Positions 23,499-31,749 of a DNA stretch of 40,743 nt are shown in pieces (within the stretch, counting starts at the first letter, position 1; each line of letters opens with the position of its first letter). The notes beneath the pieces were generated by a model. The model did no database searches. It was given only the letters and a program-made list of their open reading frames with translations, and had not been told where the DNA came from. Origin of the DNA: Pseudomonadota bacterium. GTDB taxonomy: Bacteria; Pseudomonadota; Gammaproteobacteria; Acidiferrobacterales; Acidiferrobacteraceae. The translations under genes and the position numbers were made by a program. The DNA lies in contig JAKBUS010000020.1 in the NCBI GenBank assembly GCA_021841585.1, forward strand, positions 1 through 40,743. The letters are read 5' to 3'.

Positions 23499-25499
23499 AT
23501 GGTATCAGGTGTTTCGCTAAATCTCATCGAGCTCGGTCATTTCGCGGCGTACCTCGCGTTTTTCGTCGCTATAACCCAGGCCCTTGCGCCACTGGCCGCG
23601 CGCGTGTTCAAGGCCCCGGGGTTGCGCACCCTGTCTGTGAATGGCGCGTCGCTCCTGTTCCTTCTGACGACGGTCGGCGGCCTGACCATCCTCTATTCGC
23701 TTCTCACCAACAATTTTTCCGTCCTCTACGTCGCAAGCAATTCGAATACGCACCTGCCGACGTTTTATAAGATCGCGGCATTATGGGGCGGACACCGCGG
23801 GTCGCTCTATCTGTGGGTGTGGATCATGACCGGGTATACGGCGGCCGTCGCCTATCACGGGCGGTCGCGTTATCCCGACCGGCTGCCGGTCATCATGGCC
23901 GTCGAGGGCGCGCTCATCGCCGGCTTCTACGGTCTTGTGCTGTTCTTGTCCGATCCGTTCACGCGCCTCTTTCCGATCCCCCCGCAGGGTCAGAACATGA
24001 ACCCGCTGCTCCAGGATCCGGGCATGGTCATCCATCCTCCCTTGCTCTATATGGGCTATGTCGGGTTTTCCATACCGTTTTCGTTTGCCGTGGCGGCGCT
24101 GCTCACCAACTGGAAGAGCGAGCTCTGGATAGGACACACACGCCGCTGGGCGCTGTTTGCCTGGGGCTTTCTCACCGCCGGCATCATATTCGGCGCCTGG
24201 TGGTCCTACTACGTACTGGGGTGGGGCGGATACTGGGGCTGGGATCCGGTCGAAAATGCCTCATTCATGCCGTGGCTCATGGGTACCGCGCTGATTCATT
24301 CGATATCGGTGCAGGAGCGGCGGCGCATGCTCCATACCTGGAATATCTTCCTGATCATCACGACCTTCGCCCTATCGTTGCTCGGCACCTTTCTGGTGCG
24401 CTCCGGGGTCCTGGCCTCGGTGCATGCCTTCTCGGCGGCGCCTGGGCAGGGTGTTTATCTCCTCACCTTCATGGTGGTGGTGCTGACGCTGGCGTTCGGC
24501 CTGTTCCTCGTCAAGGGCGGCTACCAGCAGGCCGAGGAGTCGTTCATTTCGCCGTTCTCGCGCGAGTCGATGTTCATCTGGAACAACGTCATTTTCACCG
24601 TGGCGTGCGCTTCGGTCCTGCTCGGCACCCTGTATCCCTTGTTCCTGCAGGCCGCGACCGGCGCGCGCATCAGTGTCGGGCCTCCGTATTTCGATCTCGT
24701 CATGGTGCCGATCTTCCTCGTCATGCTGGTCGTCATGGCCATAGGGCCGCTCGTTTCCTGGCGTAAGGCAAACGTCTCGAAGTTGCGCGGCCGGCTCGTG
24801 GCGCCGGCGCTCGTGGGCGTGGCGTTCGCGGCACTGGTGGCGATCGTGTGGGCCCCGGTCTATTGGACCGCACCCGCGGCCGTGGGCCTCGTGGCATTCG
24901 TGGCCACCACCATAGCCACCAATGTCGTGCGTGCCGTGGCGCAACGCCGCAAGCAGCATCATGAGGGCCTGGTGCGGGCCTTTCTCGCGACCGTGCTTGG
25001 CAACCGTCGGCACTACGGTGGCATGGTTGTGCATATGGGTATCCTGGTGATCGTGATCGGGCTGACTGGCTCCGGGCTTTTCGCGGCGAGCAAGCTCGTC
25101 ATGATGGCGCCGGGCGATATCCTGCAGGTCGCCCATGAGCGTGTTCGTTTCGATGGCGTACGTCATGTGCGTGGTCCGGACTACAACGCGGTGCAGGGGC
25201 GTCTTACCATCCTGAACAACGGCGCGCATCTGCTTCCCGAGCAGCGCGTGTTCTTCGGGAGCCCGATGCAGGTGGAGCGCCCGAGCGTGAACTCGACGCC
25301 GTTGCGCGATGTCTATGTGGACATCGGCGATGAGCATAACGGCAAGTGGGAGATCCATCTGTTCGTCAATCCGCTCGTGAACTTCATATGGACGGGCGGT
25401 GGGGTCGTGATCGCGGGCCTCGCGTTTTCGCTGAGCGATTATGTCCGCCGCCGCAAGCGGGTGGCCGTAACCTCTGGAGCCGTGGCCGGCCACTCATGA
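23499..25499 (+). CDS. ccmF: Cytochrome c heme lyase subunit CcmF
   Basis: CcmF with CcmH/I attaches heme to apocytochromes c in the periplasm. The 666-residue membrane protein has about fifteen helices, the Trp-rich signature WGGYWGWDPVENASFMPWL, and conserved heme-handling histidines. The ATG at 23499 gives the usual N-terminus (LIELGHFAAYLAFFVAITQA). It is first in the ccm run here, whereas in Escherichia coli it follows ccmE. The stop overlaps the ccmH ATG. Confidence 0.95.
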   Translation: MVSGVSLNLIELGHFAAYLAFFVAITQALAPLAARVFKAPGLRTLSVNGASLLFLLTTVGGLTILYSLLTNNFSVLYVASNSNTHLPTFYKIAALWGGHRGSLYLWVWIMTGYTAAVAYHGRSRYPDRLPVIMAVEGALIAGFYGLVLFLSDPFTRLFPIPPQGQNMNPLLQDPGMVIHPPLLYMGYVGFSIPFSFAVAALLTNWKSELWIGHTRRWALFAWGFLTAGIIFGAWWSYYVLGWGGYWGWDPVENASFMPWLMGTALIHSISVQERRRMLHTWNIFLIITTFALSLLGTFLVRSGVLASVHAFSAAPGQGVYLLTFMVVVLTLAFGLFLVKGGYQQAEESFISPFSRESMFIWNNVIFTVACASVLLGTLYPLFLQAATGARISVGPPYFDLVMVPIFLVMLVVMAIGPLVSWRKANVSKLRGRLVAPALVGVAFAALVAIVWAPVYWTAPAAVGLVAFVATTIATNVVRAVAQRRKQHHEGLVRAFLATVLGNRRHYGGMVVHMGILVIVIGLTGSGLFAASKLVMMAPGDILQVAHERVRFDGVRHVRGPDYNAVQGRLTILNNGAHLLPEQRVFFGSPMQVERPSVNSTPLRDVYVDIGDEHNGKWEIHLFVNPLVNFIWTGGGVVIAGLAFSLSDYVRRRKRVAVTSGAVAGHS

Positions 25500-25951
25500 G
25501 ACGCTTGGCGTGGATGGTCGTTCTGTGGGCATGGCTTGCGCCGAGCATGGCGGCAACCGTGGTGCATGAGAGCCTGATACATCGCCGTGAGATCGCGATC
25601 GCACAGAAGCTGCGGTGTACGGTCTGTCAGGCGGAGTCGCTGGCGGTGTCCCAGGCCGGCATCGCCGCCGACATGCGCAAGTTGATCCGCCAGAAGCTGC
25701 GCGCCGGGCAGACGCCGGCGCAGATTCGCGCCTATTTCGTGAAGCGCTACGGTGATTACATCCTGCTGAAGCCCCCCTTCGATCCGCTCGGTGCCATCCT
25801 GTGGATATGGCCATTTGCATTGGCCGCGGCGTTTGGCGGGGTGGCCATTGCGGTGATGCGCCGCCGCGCGCGCGCGCCCATGCCTCCCTCGGCCCCTGAG
25901 CTGGGGCCGGAAGATCAGGCCCGTATCGAGGCCCTTACGCGTCAGGAGTAG
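25496..25951 (+). CDS. ccmH: Cytochrome c maturation protein CcmH
   Basis: CcmH is a thiol-disulfide protein that reduces apocytochrome CxxCH cysteines. The 151-residue product has a signal peptide (to about MAA at 20), the family motif LRCTVCQ with C41 and C44, and a C-terminal membrane anchor near residues 98-117. It is the short form, without the TPR half, which is encoded separately as ccmI next door. The ATG overlaps the ccmF stop in ATGA. Confidence 0.93.
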   Translation: MRRLAWMVVLWAWLAPSMAATVVHESLIHRREIAIAQKLRCTVCQAESLAVSQAGIAADMRKLIRQKLRAGQTPAQIRAYFVKRYGDYILLKPPFDPLGAILWIWPFALAAAFGGVAIAVMRRRARAPMPPSAPELGPEDQARIEALTRQE

Positions 25952-25953
25952 TT

Positions 25954-26907
25954 ATGTTCGTCATTATCATGTTGTCGGCGTTTCTTGCCTTGTTTGCGGC
26001 GTGGTTTCTGACACGCCCCATCAAGGGGCGCGCCGCGGCCGAGGGCGACCGTATCGCCCTGGAACTGACGCGTGAGGAGACGCTGAAGCAGCTTCGCGAA
26101 ATCGACTCGGACCGGAGCGACGGGCGTATAGACGAGTCGGTGGCGAAAGAGGAGACCGCGCGCCTCAAGTATGCGCTGGCGCAAACCCTACGGGCGCTGG
26201 AGGTGGGTACGTCCTCGGCGCCGAGCGGCCAAGACAAGCTCCGCCGCCGCGGCGCGGTGCTGGTGGGTCTGCTCGTAGTCCTGACGGCGGCCGCCGGCGG
26301 GATGGATTATTGGCAGAACAAGCCGGCATTGCTGACCTTCGCGACCCTCAATGCCAAGGGACGGGTAAGTGGCGTCCATGGTTTCCCACCCATGGTCCTT
26401 AGCATGGTCGCCAAGCTGCGGCGCCATCTGGCACATCATCCGCGCGATACCGGCGGCTGGCTTGAGCTTGCACGCGCCAATGTCGTGCTCGGGAACATGA
26501 AGGGTGCGCGCTCGGCCTATGCGCGTGCCTATCATCTCGCCCCAGACGATGAGGCGGTACTGGCGAATTACGCCTGGCTCTTGTATTCCGCGCACCCCGC
26601 CAAGACCACCGGGCGGGTATATACGTTGTTCCGCCGTCTCTATAAGCAGGACCCGCACCAGCAAGATGCGCTGTGGTTCCTCGGGCTTGCGTCCTACAAT
26701 CGCCATCACTTCCACAAGACCTTGATGTACTGGGCCAAGCTCCAGAAGGAACTGCCTCCGGGCAGCAAGGCGCGCAGCGGCGTGGACACGGCGGTGAGCA
26801 AGATCCGCACGATTCTCGCGAGCGAACAAAAGAAGGCGCCCGCCGGTCTAGCGCAAGGCGCGACACCGCGGGGCGCGACACCGCGGGCGCTGGCGGCCGC
26901 TCCATGA
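25954..26907 (+). CDS. ccmI: Cytochrome c biogenesis protein CcmI (TPR)
   Basis: CcmI is the apocytochrome chaperone of the heme lyase complex. The 317-residue product has an N-terminal membrane helix (1-20), a cytoplasmic coiled-coil region (DRIALELTREETLKQLREIDSDRSDGRID), a second helix near 100-115, and periplasmic TPR repeats (about 145-285). The last residues include a duplicated GATPR, from a 15-base direct repeat at 26857-26871 and 26872-26886. It lies three bases after ccmH. Confidence 0.85.
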   Translation: MFVIIMLSAFLALFAAWFLTRPIKGRAAAEGDRIALELTREETLKQLREIDSDRSDGRIDESVAKEETARLKYALAQTLRALEVGTSSAPSGQDKLRRRGAVLVGLLVVLTAAAGGMDYWQNKPALLTFATLNAKGRVSGVHGFPPMVLSMVAKLRRHLAHHPRDTGGWLELARANVVLGNMKGARSAYARAYHLAPDDEAVLANYAWLLYSAHPAKTTGRVYTLFRRLYKQDPHQQDALWFLGLASYNRHHFHKTLMYWAKLQKELPPGSKARSGVDTAVSKIRTILASEQKKAPAGLAQGATPRGATPRALAAAP

Positions 26908-27548
26908 GCGACCCCCTGTTCGCCGTACACGGACTTTCGTGCGTGCGCGGGGACCGGACACTGTTTGCGGGATTGTCGCTCACGGTCGACGCCGGCGAGG
27001 CCGTGCATGTACGTGGGCCGAACGGGCTTGGAAAGACTACGCTGTTGCGGGCGCTGTGCGGGCTGTCTCGTCCGATCCGCGGGGAGATCCGCTGGCGCGG
27101 CGAGCGCATCTCGGATCTCGCCGAGGATTTCACCGCCGAGGTCGCCTATGTCGGCCACTTGAATGGAATTCAGGGCGAATTGACGGCGGCGGAGAACCTC
27201 AGGCTTGCGAGCCGCGTGTTCACGCGCGCGGGTCACGCGGGGCAGGGCGAGGACGAGGCCTTGGCGCGCGTCGGTTTGCGCGCGCAGGCCGATCGTCCGG
27301 CGCGCCACCTGTCGCAGGGACAGAAGCGGCGGCTCGCGCTCGCGCGATTGTTGGTGCTGCGCCGGCCGTTGTGGGTGCTCGATGAGCCGTTCACGGCCCT
27401 GGATGTCGCCTCGGTCACGAGCCTCTCATCTTTGATTGGAGAACATATGGCTACGGGCGGATTGGCGCTGGTGGTGTCGCATCAGGCCTTCGACCTGCCG
27501 GGCATCCGCGATTTCGAGCTGGCCCGATATTGCAGGACACGGCGATGA
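26904..27548 (+). CDS. ccmA: Heme exporter ATP-binding protein CcmA
   Basis: CcmA is the ATPase of the CcmABCD complex that frees holo-CcmE. The 214-residue ABC domain has Walker A GPNGLGKTT (38-46), the signature LSQGQ (136-140) and Walker B WVLDEP (157-162). The ATG at 26904 overlaps the ccmI stop in ATGA; the open frame upstream belongs to a shadow of ccmI. ccmB overlaps its end. Confidence 0.95.
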   Translation: MSDPLFAVHGLSCVRGDRTLFAGLSLTVDAGEAVHVRGPNGLGKTTLLRALCGLSRPIRGEIRWRGERISDLAEDFTAEVAYVGHLNGIQGELTAAENLRLASRVFTRAGHAGQGEDEALARVGLRAQADRPARHLSQGQKRRLALARLLVLRRPLWVLDEPFTALDVASVTSLSSLIGEHMATGGLALVVSHQAFDLPGIRDFELARYCRTRR

Positions 27549-28228
27549 CAGGAGGCGTGTTAGGCGCCATGCGCGCCGTATTCGTGCGTGAGCTCTTGGT
27601 GTTTTGGCGGCGCAGTACCGAGATTATGGCGGGGCTCGTGTTTTTCTTGATCGTCACGACCTTGTTTCCGCTGGCGATAGGGCCCGAGCGCCGCGAGTTG
27701 ATGTTGGTGGCCCCGGGGGTGTTGTGGGTGGCGGCGTTGCTGGCGACCACCCTGTCCCTGAATCACCTGTTTGCGAGCGATTATCAGGATGGTAGTCTGG
27801 AGCAGCTTCTCATGAGTCCTTATCCTTTGTCAGCGATGGTGCTTGCCAAGATCGCCGCGCATTGGGTGCTGACCGGCCTGCCGCTCGCGCTATTATCGCC
27901 GCTGCTTGCAATCCAGATGGCGCTGCCGACCAAGGCGATAGGGACGCTCGTGGGTTCCCTTCTGATGGGTACGCCGACCTTGACCTTGATCGGCGCGATT
28001 CCGGCAGCGCTGACACTCGGGGTGCGAGGTGGCGGCGTACTGGTTTCCCTGCTGGTGCTGCCATTGTATACTCCGGTCCTGATATTCGGCGCCGAGGCGG
28101 TCGCCGCGTCAGCGGGTCAGGGCTTCGCGTCGGTTGCGCATTTATCGTTACTGGGGGCGTTTTTGGCGCTGGCTTTAAGTTTTGCTCCATGGGCAAGTTC
28201 AGCCGCCTTGCGTGTGTCACTCGATTGA
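27545..28228 (+). CDS. ccmB: Heme exporter permease CcmB
   Basis: CcmB is the six-helix permease of CcmABCD. The 227-residue product has the family sequences FVRELLVFWRR near the start and NHLFASDYQDGSLEQLLMSPYPL in the middle. The ATG at 27545 overlaps the ccmA stop. Its last 40 bases overlap the assigned ccmC start. Confidence 0.93.
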   Translation: MTGGVLGAMRAVFVRELLVFWRRSTEIMAGLVFFLIVTTLFPLAIGPERRELMLVAPGVLWVAALLATTLSLNHLFASDYQDGSLEQLLMSPYPLSAMVLAKIAAHWVLTGLPLALLSPLLAIQMALPTKAIGTLVGSLLMGTPTLTLIGAIPAALTLGVRGGGVLVSLLVLPLYTPVLIFGAEAVAASAGQGFASVAHLSLLGAFLALALSFAPWASSAALRVSLD

Positions 28229-28965
28229 TAAAGCTCATTCACAAATACGGGGCGCCCAAGCGGTTCTATGAACTTGCGGGGACATTGACGCCGTGGTTCG
28301 CGTCCTTGACGACATTGCTGTTTGTCTCGGGTCTCTATCTCGGACTCTACTGGGCACCACCTGACTATCAGCAGGGCAACGCCTACCGCATCATGTTCGT
28401 CCATGTGCCCAACGCCTGGATGTCGATGATGGCCTATGTGGCCATGGCGTTGTTTGCCGCCACCGGCTACATCTGGAACGTTCGTCTGGCCGATATCCTC
28501 GCCAAGGCGACGGCGCCGCTTGGGGCATCGTTCACCCTGACGGCGCTCGTGACTGGCTCGTTGTGGGGCAAGCCGATGTGGGGGACCTACTGGGTATGGG
28601 ATGCCCGTCTCACCTCGGAGCTCGTGCTGTTTTTCCTCTATGTCGGTTATATGGCGCTCCAGGCGAGCATCGATGATCCGCGCCGCGCGGCCCATGCGAG
28701 CGCCATCCTCGCGATCGTGGGGGTCGTGAATGTGCCGATCATCCATTATTCGGTCTATTGGTGGCATACCCTGCATCAGCCGGCGTCATTGACCCTGACG
28801 AGTCAGCCGAAGATCTATATCACGATGCTGATTCCGCTCATCATCATGTCGCTTGGCTTCATGTTCTTTTATCTGACCATGCTGTGCGTGCGCACGCGCA
28901 GTGAGATCCTTTGGCGTGAGCGCCGCACGGACTGGGTGCGCAAGCTCGTCGAGTCCCGATCATGA
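28189..28965 (+). CDS. ccmC: Heme delivery protein CcmC
   Basis: CcmC loads heme onto CcmE. The product (258 residues from 28189) has six membrane helices and the Trp-rich motif WGTYWVWDARLTSELVLFFLY with flanking conserved histidines. Two starts are possible: the ATG at 28189 overlaps ccmB by 40 bases, and a TTG at 28225 sits on the ccmB stop and gives an N-terminus (IKLIHKYGAPKRFYELAG) closer to typical CcmC. I cannot choose firmly between them. Confidence 0.93.
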   Translation: MGKFSRLACVTRLIKLIHKYGAPKRFYELAGTLTPWFASLTTLLFVSGLYLGLYWAPPDYQQGNAYRIMFVHVPNAWMSMMAYVAMALFAATGYIWNVRLADILAKATAPLGASFTLTALVTGSLWGKPMWGTYWVWDARLTSELVLFFLYVGYMALQASIDDPRRAAHASAILAIVGVVNVPIIHYSVYWWHTLHQPASLTLTSQPKIYITMLIPLIIMSLGFMFFYLTMLCVRTRSEILWRERRTDWVRKLVESRS

Positions 28966-29147
28966 GCCTGCCGGGATTTCTGCAGATGGGGCGCTTTTCG
29001 GTGTTTATTTGGGCGGCCTACGGCTTCGCCGGTCTCATGGTCTTTTTGAACATCGTCCAGCCCTTGATCCAGAATCGGCGGGTGTGGGAACGGCTACGCC
29101 GTAACAGGGACGACGACGAGGAGGAAATGCATGAGGAAGCAGAATAA
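28962..29147 (+). CDS. ccmD: Heme exporter accessory protein CcmD
   Basis: A 61-residue single-span protein with the usual CcmD layout: short periplasmic N-terminus, helix about 13-33 (FSVFIWAAYGFAGLMVFLN) and a charged cytoplasmic tail (RRNRDDDEEEMHEEAE). It overlaps ccmC by four bases and ccmE by 17 bases. Confidence 0.9.
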   Translation: MSLPGFLQMGRFSVFIWAAYGFAGLMVFLNIVQPLIQNRRVWERLRRNRDDDEEEMHEEAE

Positions 29148-29574
29148 GAGGCTCGTATTCGTCCTGGTCGGGCTGGCGGGCGTGAGCGTTGCGGTATGGC
29201 TCGTATTGACGGCGTTTCGGCACAATCTCGTGTTCTTCTATTCCCCCACGCAGGTCCTGGAGGGCAAGGCGCCGAGCCACGGGGTGTTTCGCTTAGGGGG
29301 CATCGTCGAGAAGGGTAGCATCAAGAAAGACGGGCTGCATACGACCTTCACGGTCACCGACCTGCGCCACAGCATGGTGGTCCACTATACGGGTATCCTT
29401 CCGGACCTCTTCCGGCAGGGGCAGGGCGTGGTGGTCCAGGGGCGGCGCGTGGGCACGACGACCTTCATGGCAAGCCAAGTGCTCGCCAAGCACGGGGCCA
29501 ACTATATGCCACCGGACGTGGCCGCTGAGCTGAAGCGATCGATGGCTGCCAAGGCCAAGGCGGCGCTGTCGTGA
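29131..29574 (+). CDS. ccmE: Periplasmic heme chaperone CcmE
   Basis: CcmE carries heme covalently on a histidine. The 147-residue product has a membrane anchor (about 8-27), a beta-barrel domain, and the signature LAKHGANYMPP with heme-binding His121 and Tyr125. GAGGAGG is six bases upstream, inside ccmD. The stop overlaps the ccmG GTG start. Confidence 0.95.
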   Translation: MRKQNKRLVFVLVGLAGVSVAVWLVLTAFRHNLVFFYSPTQVLEGKAPSHGVFRLGGIVEKGSIKKDGLHTTFTVTDLRHSMVVHYTGILPDLFRQGQGVVVQGRRVGTTTFMASQVLAKHGANYMPPDVAAELKRSMAAKAKAALS

Positions 29575-30104
29575 AGAAATTCCTGATCCCCGTGGCGTTA
29601 TTCATCGCCATTGGGGTAGCGCTCGGGCGCGGTCTGTTTTTGAATCCCACCTACATCCCCTCGCCATTGATCGGCAAGCCGATGCCGGCGTTCTCCCTGC
29701 CGTTGTCGGGGAACCCTAACGTAAACCTGACCAATGCCGACTTGAAGGGGCATGTGACGCTTCTGAATGTCTTCGCATCATGGTGCGTGAGCTGCAAGCA
29801 GGAGATGCCCAATCTCATGCGCCTCCATGCTTTGCACCTCGTGCGGTTGGTGGGCGTCGACTACAAGGATACCCCCAAGGGTCTGCACCACTACCTGAAC
29901 GCCTTCGGCGACCCATATTCGATGATCGTTACGGACAAGCGCGGGATGACGGCGATCAATTGGGGCATCTACGGCGTCCCCGAGACCTTCGTGGTCGATA
30001 AGAAGGGAATTATTGCCTACAAGTTCGTTGGCCCCATCAGCTACCGCAAGCTCCACACCAAGCTGATCCCCATGGTGAAGCGGCTCGAGGCGCAACCCGC
30101 CTAA
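29571..30104 (+). CDS. ccmG: Thiol-disulfide oxidoreductase CcmG/DsbE
   Basis: CcmG passes reducing power to CcmH or apocytochromes. The 177-residue thioredoxin-fold protein has an N-terminal anchor (about 4-24), the active site WCVSC (C72, C75) where WCPxC is the common form, and the cis-proline loop GVPET. A GTG start at 29571 overlaps the ccmE stop. It ends the ccm run; the next gene converges on it. Confidence 0.93.
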   Translation: MKKFLIPVALFIAIGVALGRGLFLNPTYIPSPLIGKPMPAFSLPLSGNPNVNLTNADLKGHVTLLNVFASWCVSCKQEMPNLMRLHALHLVRLVGVDYKDTPKGLHHYLNAFGDPYSMIVTDKRGMTAINWGIYGVPETFVVDKKGIIAYKFVGPISYRKLHTKLIPMVKRLEAQPA

Positions 30105-30296
30105 AGGGGTTGGGCCGGCAGGGGCGCTTGACGGCTGTCATCTAGATATGGCGCGCCCGAAATCCGCCGCCAACGGCCCCATACCTGTGGCGCGCCCGGG
30201 CCGCTCGCAAAGCGCATGCCGACTGCAATATCACAAGTGAGAGGCTTGGCGATGCCGTCGGTCGCGCCGCTGATACCGGCACAATCCCGCGCTTGA

Positions 30297-30311
30297 GGGC
30301 GCCTAGCGCCC
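30297..30311. terminator. Short hairpin at the 3' end of the exported protein gene
   Basis: GGGCGC-CTA-GCGCCC is a perfect 6-base-pair stem whose three-base loop is the TAG stop of the minus-strand gene ending at 30303. It lies in the convergent region after ccmG. No T-run follows on either strand, so termination is only a possibility. Confidence 0.35.
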
Positions 30312-31106
30312 TAGGCCAGGCTCCGCCAAGGGTGCAACGATGCGTACATGGACGCGATAGGGTATCGGGCCGGTGAGCGTGAGCAGCCGGCCGTGCATGA
30401 ACGCCGCTTGCCAAAAGGCGTTCTGCAGGCCTGGGTTCGAGCAACGCGGCCGCCTCATCTGATGGATTCGCCCGCGGGGCGAGAGTATTAATGTGGCACT
30501 ACAAACACCGGTCGGGAGTCTGACCGGCCTGCCGGTGTTGCGGATCGCGGCGCGCTCCAGGGCTACGCGCACCACGCGCAAGCGTCCGGCAAGCGCCGCG
30601 TTGGCGGCCCGCGAAACCGCTATCCATGCAGGCTCTGCGGGGGCACTGATCCTAGGCGGCGCGAAAGGGTGATCACCAGCAGTCGGGGTCAGTTGGGACT
30701 TGGCTGCGGCCTTCACCTGACGCATGAGCTGCCGCCCGGCGGGCGTCGTCTTGAAGTCACCGCCGCGCATTTGCGCAATCACGAGGGCGCGCCATTCACC
30801 AGGCGTGGCCCCAAGGAACGCGCCCATGAGGCGACATAGGCGCGGTGCGAGCCCGGGGCCGAACAGCTGTTGCGGACCGCGCATCAATTTTTGCATCAGG
30901 GTCATTGAACAGCGGATGCGCATTTGCATCAAAAAACTGCGCGGCGGGTAGTCGTGAGGGACGCCGGATTCCGGGCCTCGCGCCCGGCAGTAACGTTGGG
31001 CGATCGGGCATGGATTGATGGGTGTCGGCGATCCGACCAGGGCGGCGGTGGCTGATGTCATCCCGCAAAGCCATAGAAGCCCGACGAATACCCGCGCAAG
31101 ACTCAT
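30303..31106 (-). CDS. Exported protein with a possible TonB/TolA-like C-terminus
   Basis: The 267-residue product starts with a signal peptide (MSLARVFVGLLWLCGMTSATAALVG). The middle is helical and basic. The C-terminal 90 residues (about VRLPTGVCSATLILSPRGRIHQMRRPRCSNPGLQNAFWQAAF) resemble the TonB/TolA C-terminal fold, with a paired-cysteine pattern as in TolA; this is a weak match. I chose the ATG at 31106, where GGGAGGGG lies just upstream; the frame is open to 31265. It is divergent from the MerR gene and may be its target. Confidence 0.6.
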   Translation of the reverse strand: MSLARVFVGLLWLCGMTSATAALVGSPTPINPCPIAQRYCRARGPESGVPHDYPPRSFLMQMRIRCSMTLMQKLMRGPQQLFGPGLAPRLCRLMGAFLGATPGEWRALVIAQMRGGDFKTTPAGRQLMRQVKAAAKSQLTPTAGDHPFAPPRISAPAEPAWIAVSRAANAALAGRLRVVRVALERAAIRNTGRPVRLPTGVCSATLILSPRGRIHQMRRPRCSNPGLQNAFWQAAFMHGRLLTLTGPIPYRVHVRIVAPLAEPGLGR

Positions 31107-31282
31107 GCCCCTCCCGTGCCGCGTATGCAGTCTTTTTGGTAAAAGTAGACGGCGCGGGGCCCGGCGGCAAGGTGCGTCCCGCAGGCTTCGAAAATCGATT
31201 AGAATCTGTGGGGTTGTAAGACCCTTCGCCTCCAGGGCAAAGGGCCCGGTGCGCGCGCCCACCAAGGCGCAAGGAGCCGTTC

Positions 31283-31741
31283 ATGGCAGAACGCAGGGAA
31301 AAGGCAGCAGGGATGACGATCGGCGATCTTGCGCGGGCCGCCGACGTCTCGGTCGAGACCGTGCGTTTTTATGAACGCCGTGGTCTCATCGAACAGCCAT
31401 CGCGGCCCTATGGCGGGATCCGCCGATACCCAGGACCGCTCGTGCGTCGCATCCAGTTCATAAAGCACGCGAAATCCTTGGGTTTTACGCTCTCCGAGAT
31501 CGGCGATATGCTGGCGCTGTCGGCTGACGACCCGTCGACCTGCGGCGAGGTCCAGCACCTGGCTCAGGGCAAGCTCGCGCTGCTGCGCGAGAAGCGCGAG
31601 GCGCTTCGCTTCATGGAATCGGTGCTTGAGGCCTTGCTCGCCGACTGTCGGCGCCACACCGACAATTCCTGTCCGATCCTGGAGGCAGTCAAGGAGGGGA
31701 TAGGGGAAGTGCCCGGCAAAACGCCCGGGTCTCGGGAATAG
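31283..31741 (+). CDS. MerR-family metal-responsive regulator
   Basis: The 152-residue product has the MerR winged helix (TIGDLARAADVSVETVRFYERRGLI, about 11-36), a long dimerisation helix and a metal loop. Three cysteines match metal ligands: C87 in STCGEV, C122 in ADCRRH and C130 in NSCPIL. The cysteine at the C87 position is typical of sensors for divalent ions (Zn, Cd, Pb, Hg); Cu(I) sensors have serine there. The C122-C130 spacing is one residue shorter than in Tn501 MerR. AAGGAG lies six bases before the ATG. No efflux pump or mercuric reductase is nearby. Confidence 0.85.
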   Translation: MAERREKAAGMTIGDLARAADVSVETVRFYERRGLIEQPSRPYGGIRRYPGPLVRRIQFIKHAKSLGFTLSEIGDMLALSADDPSTCGEVQHLAQGKLALLREKREALRFMESVLEALLADCRRHTDNSCPILEAVKEGIGEVPGKTPGSRE

Positions 31742-31749
31742 GGGCCTCT

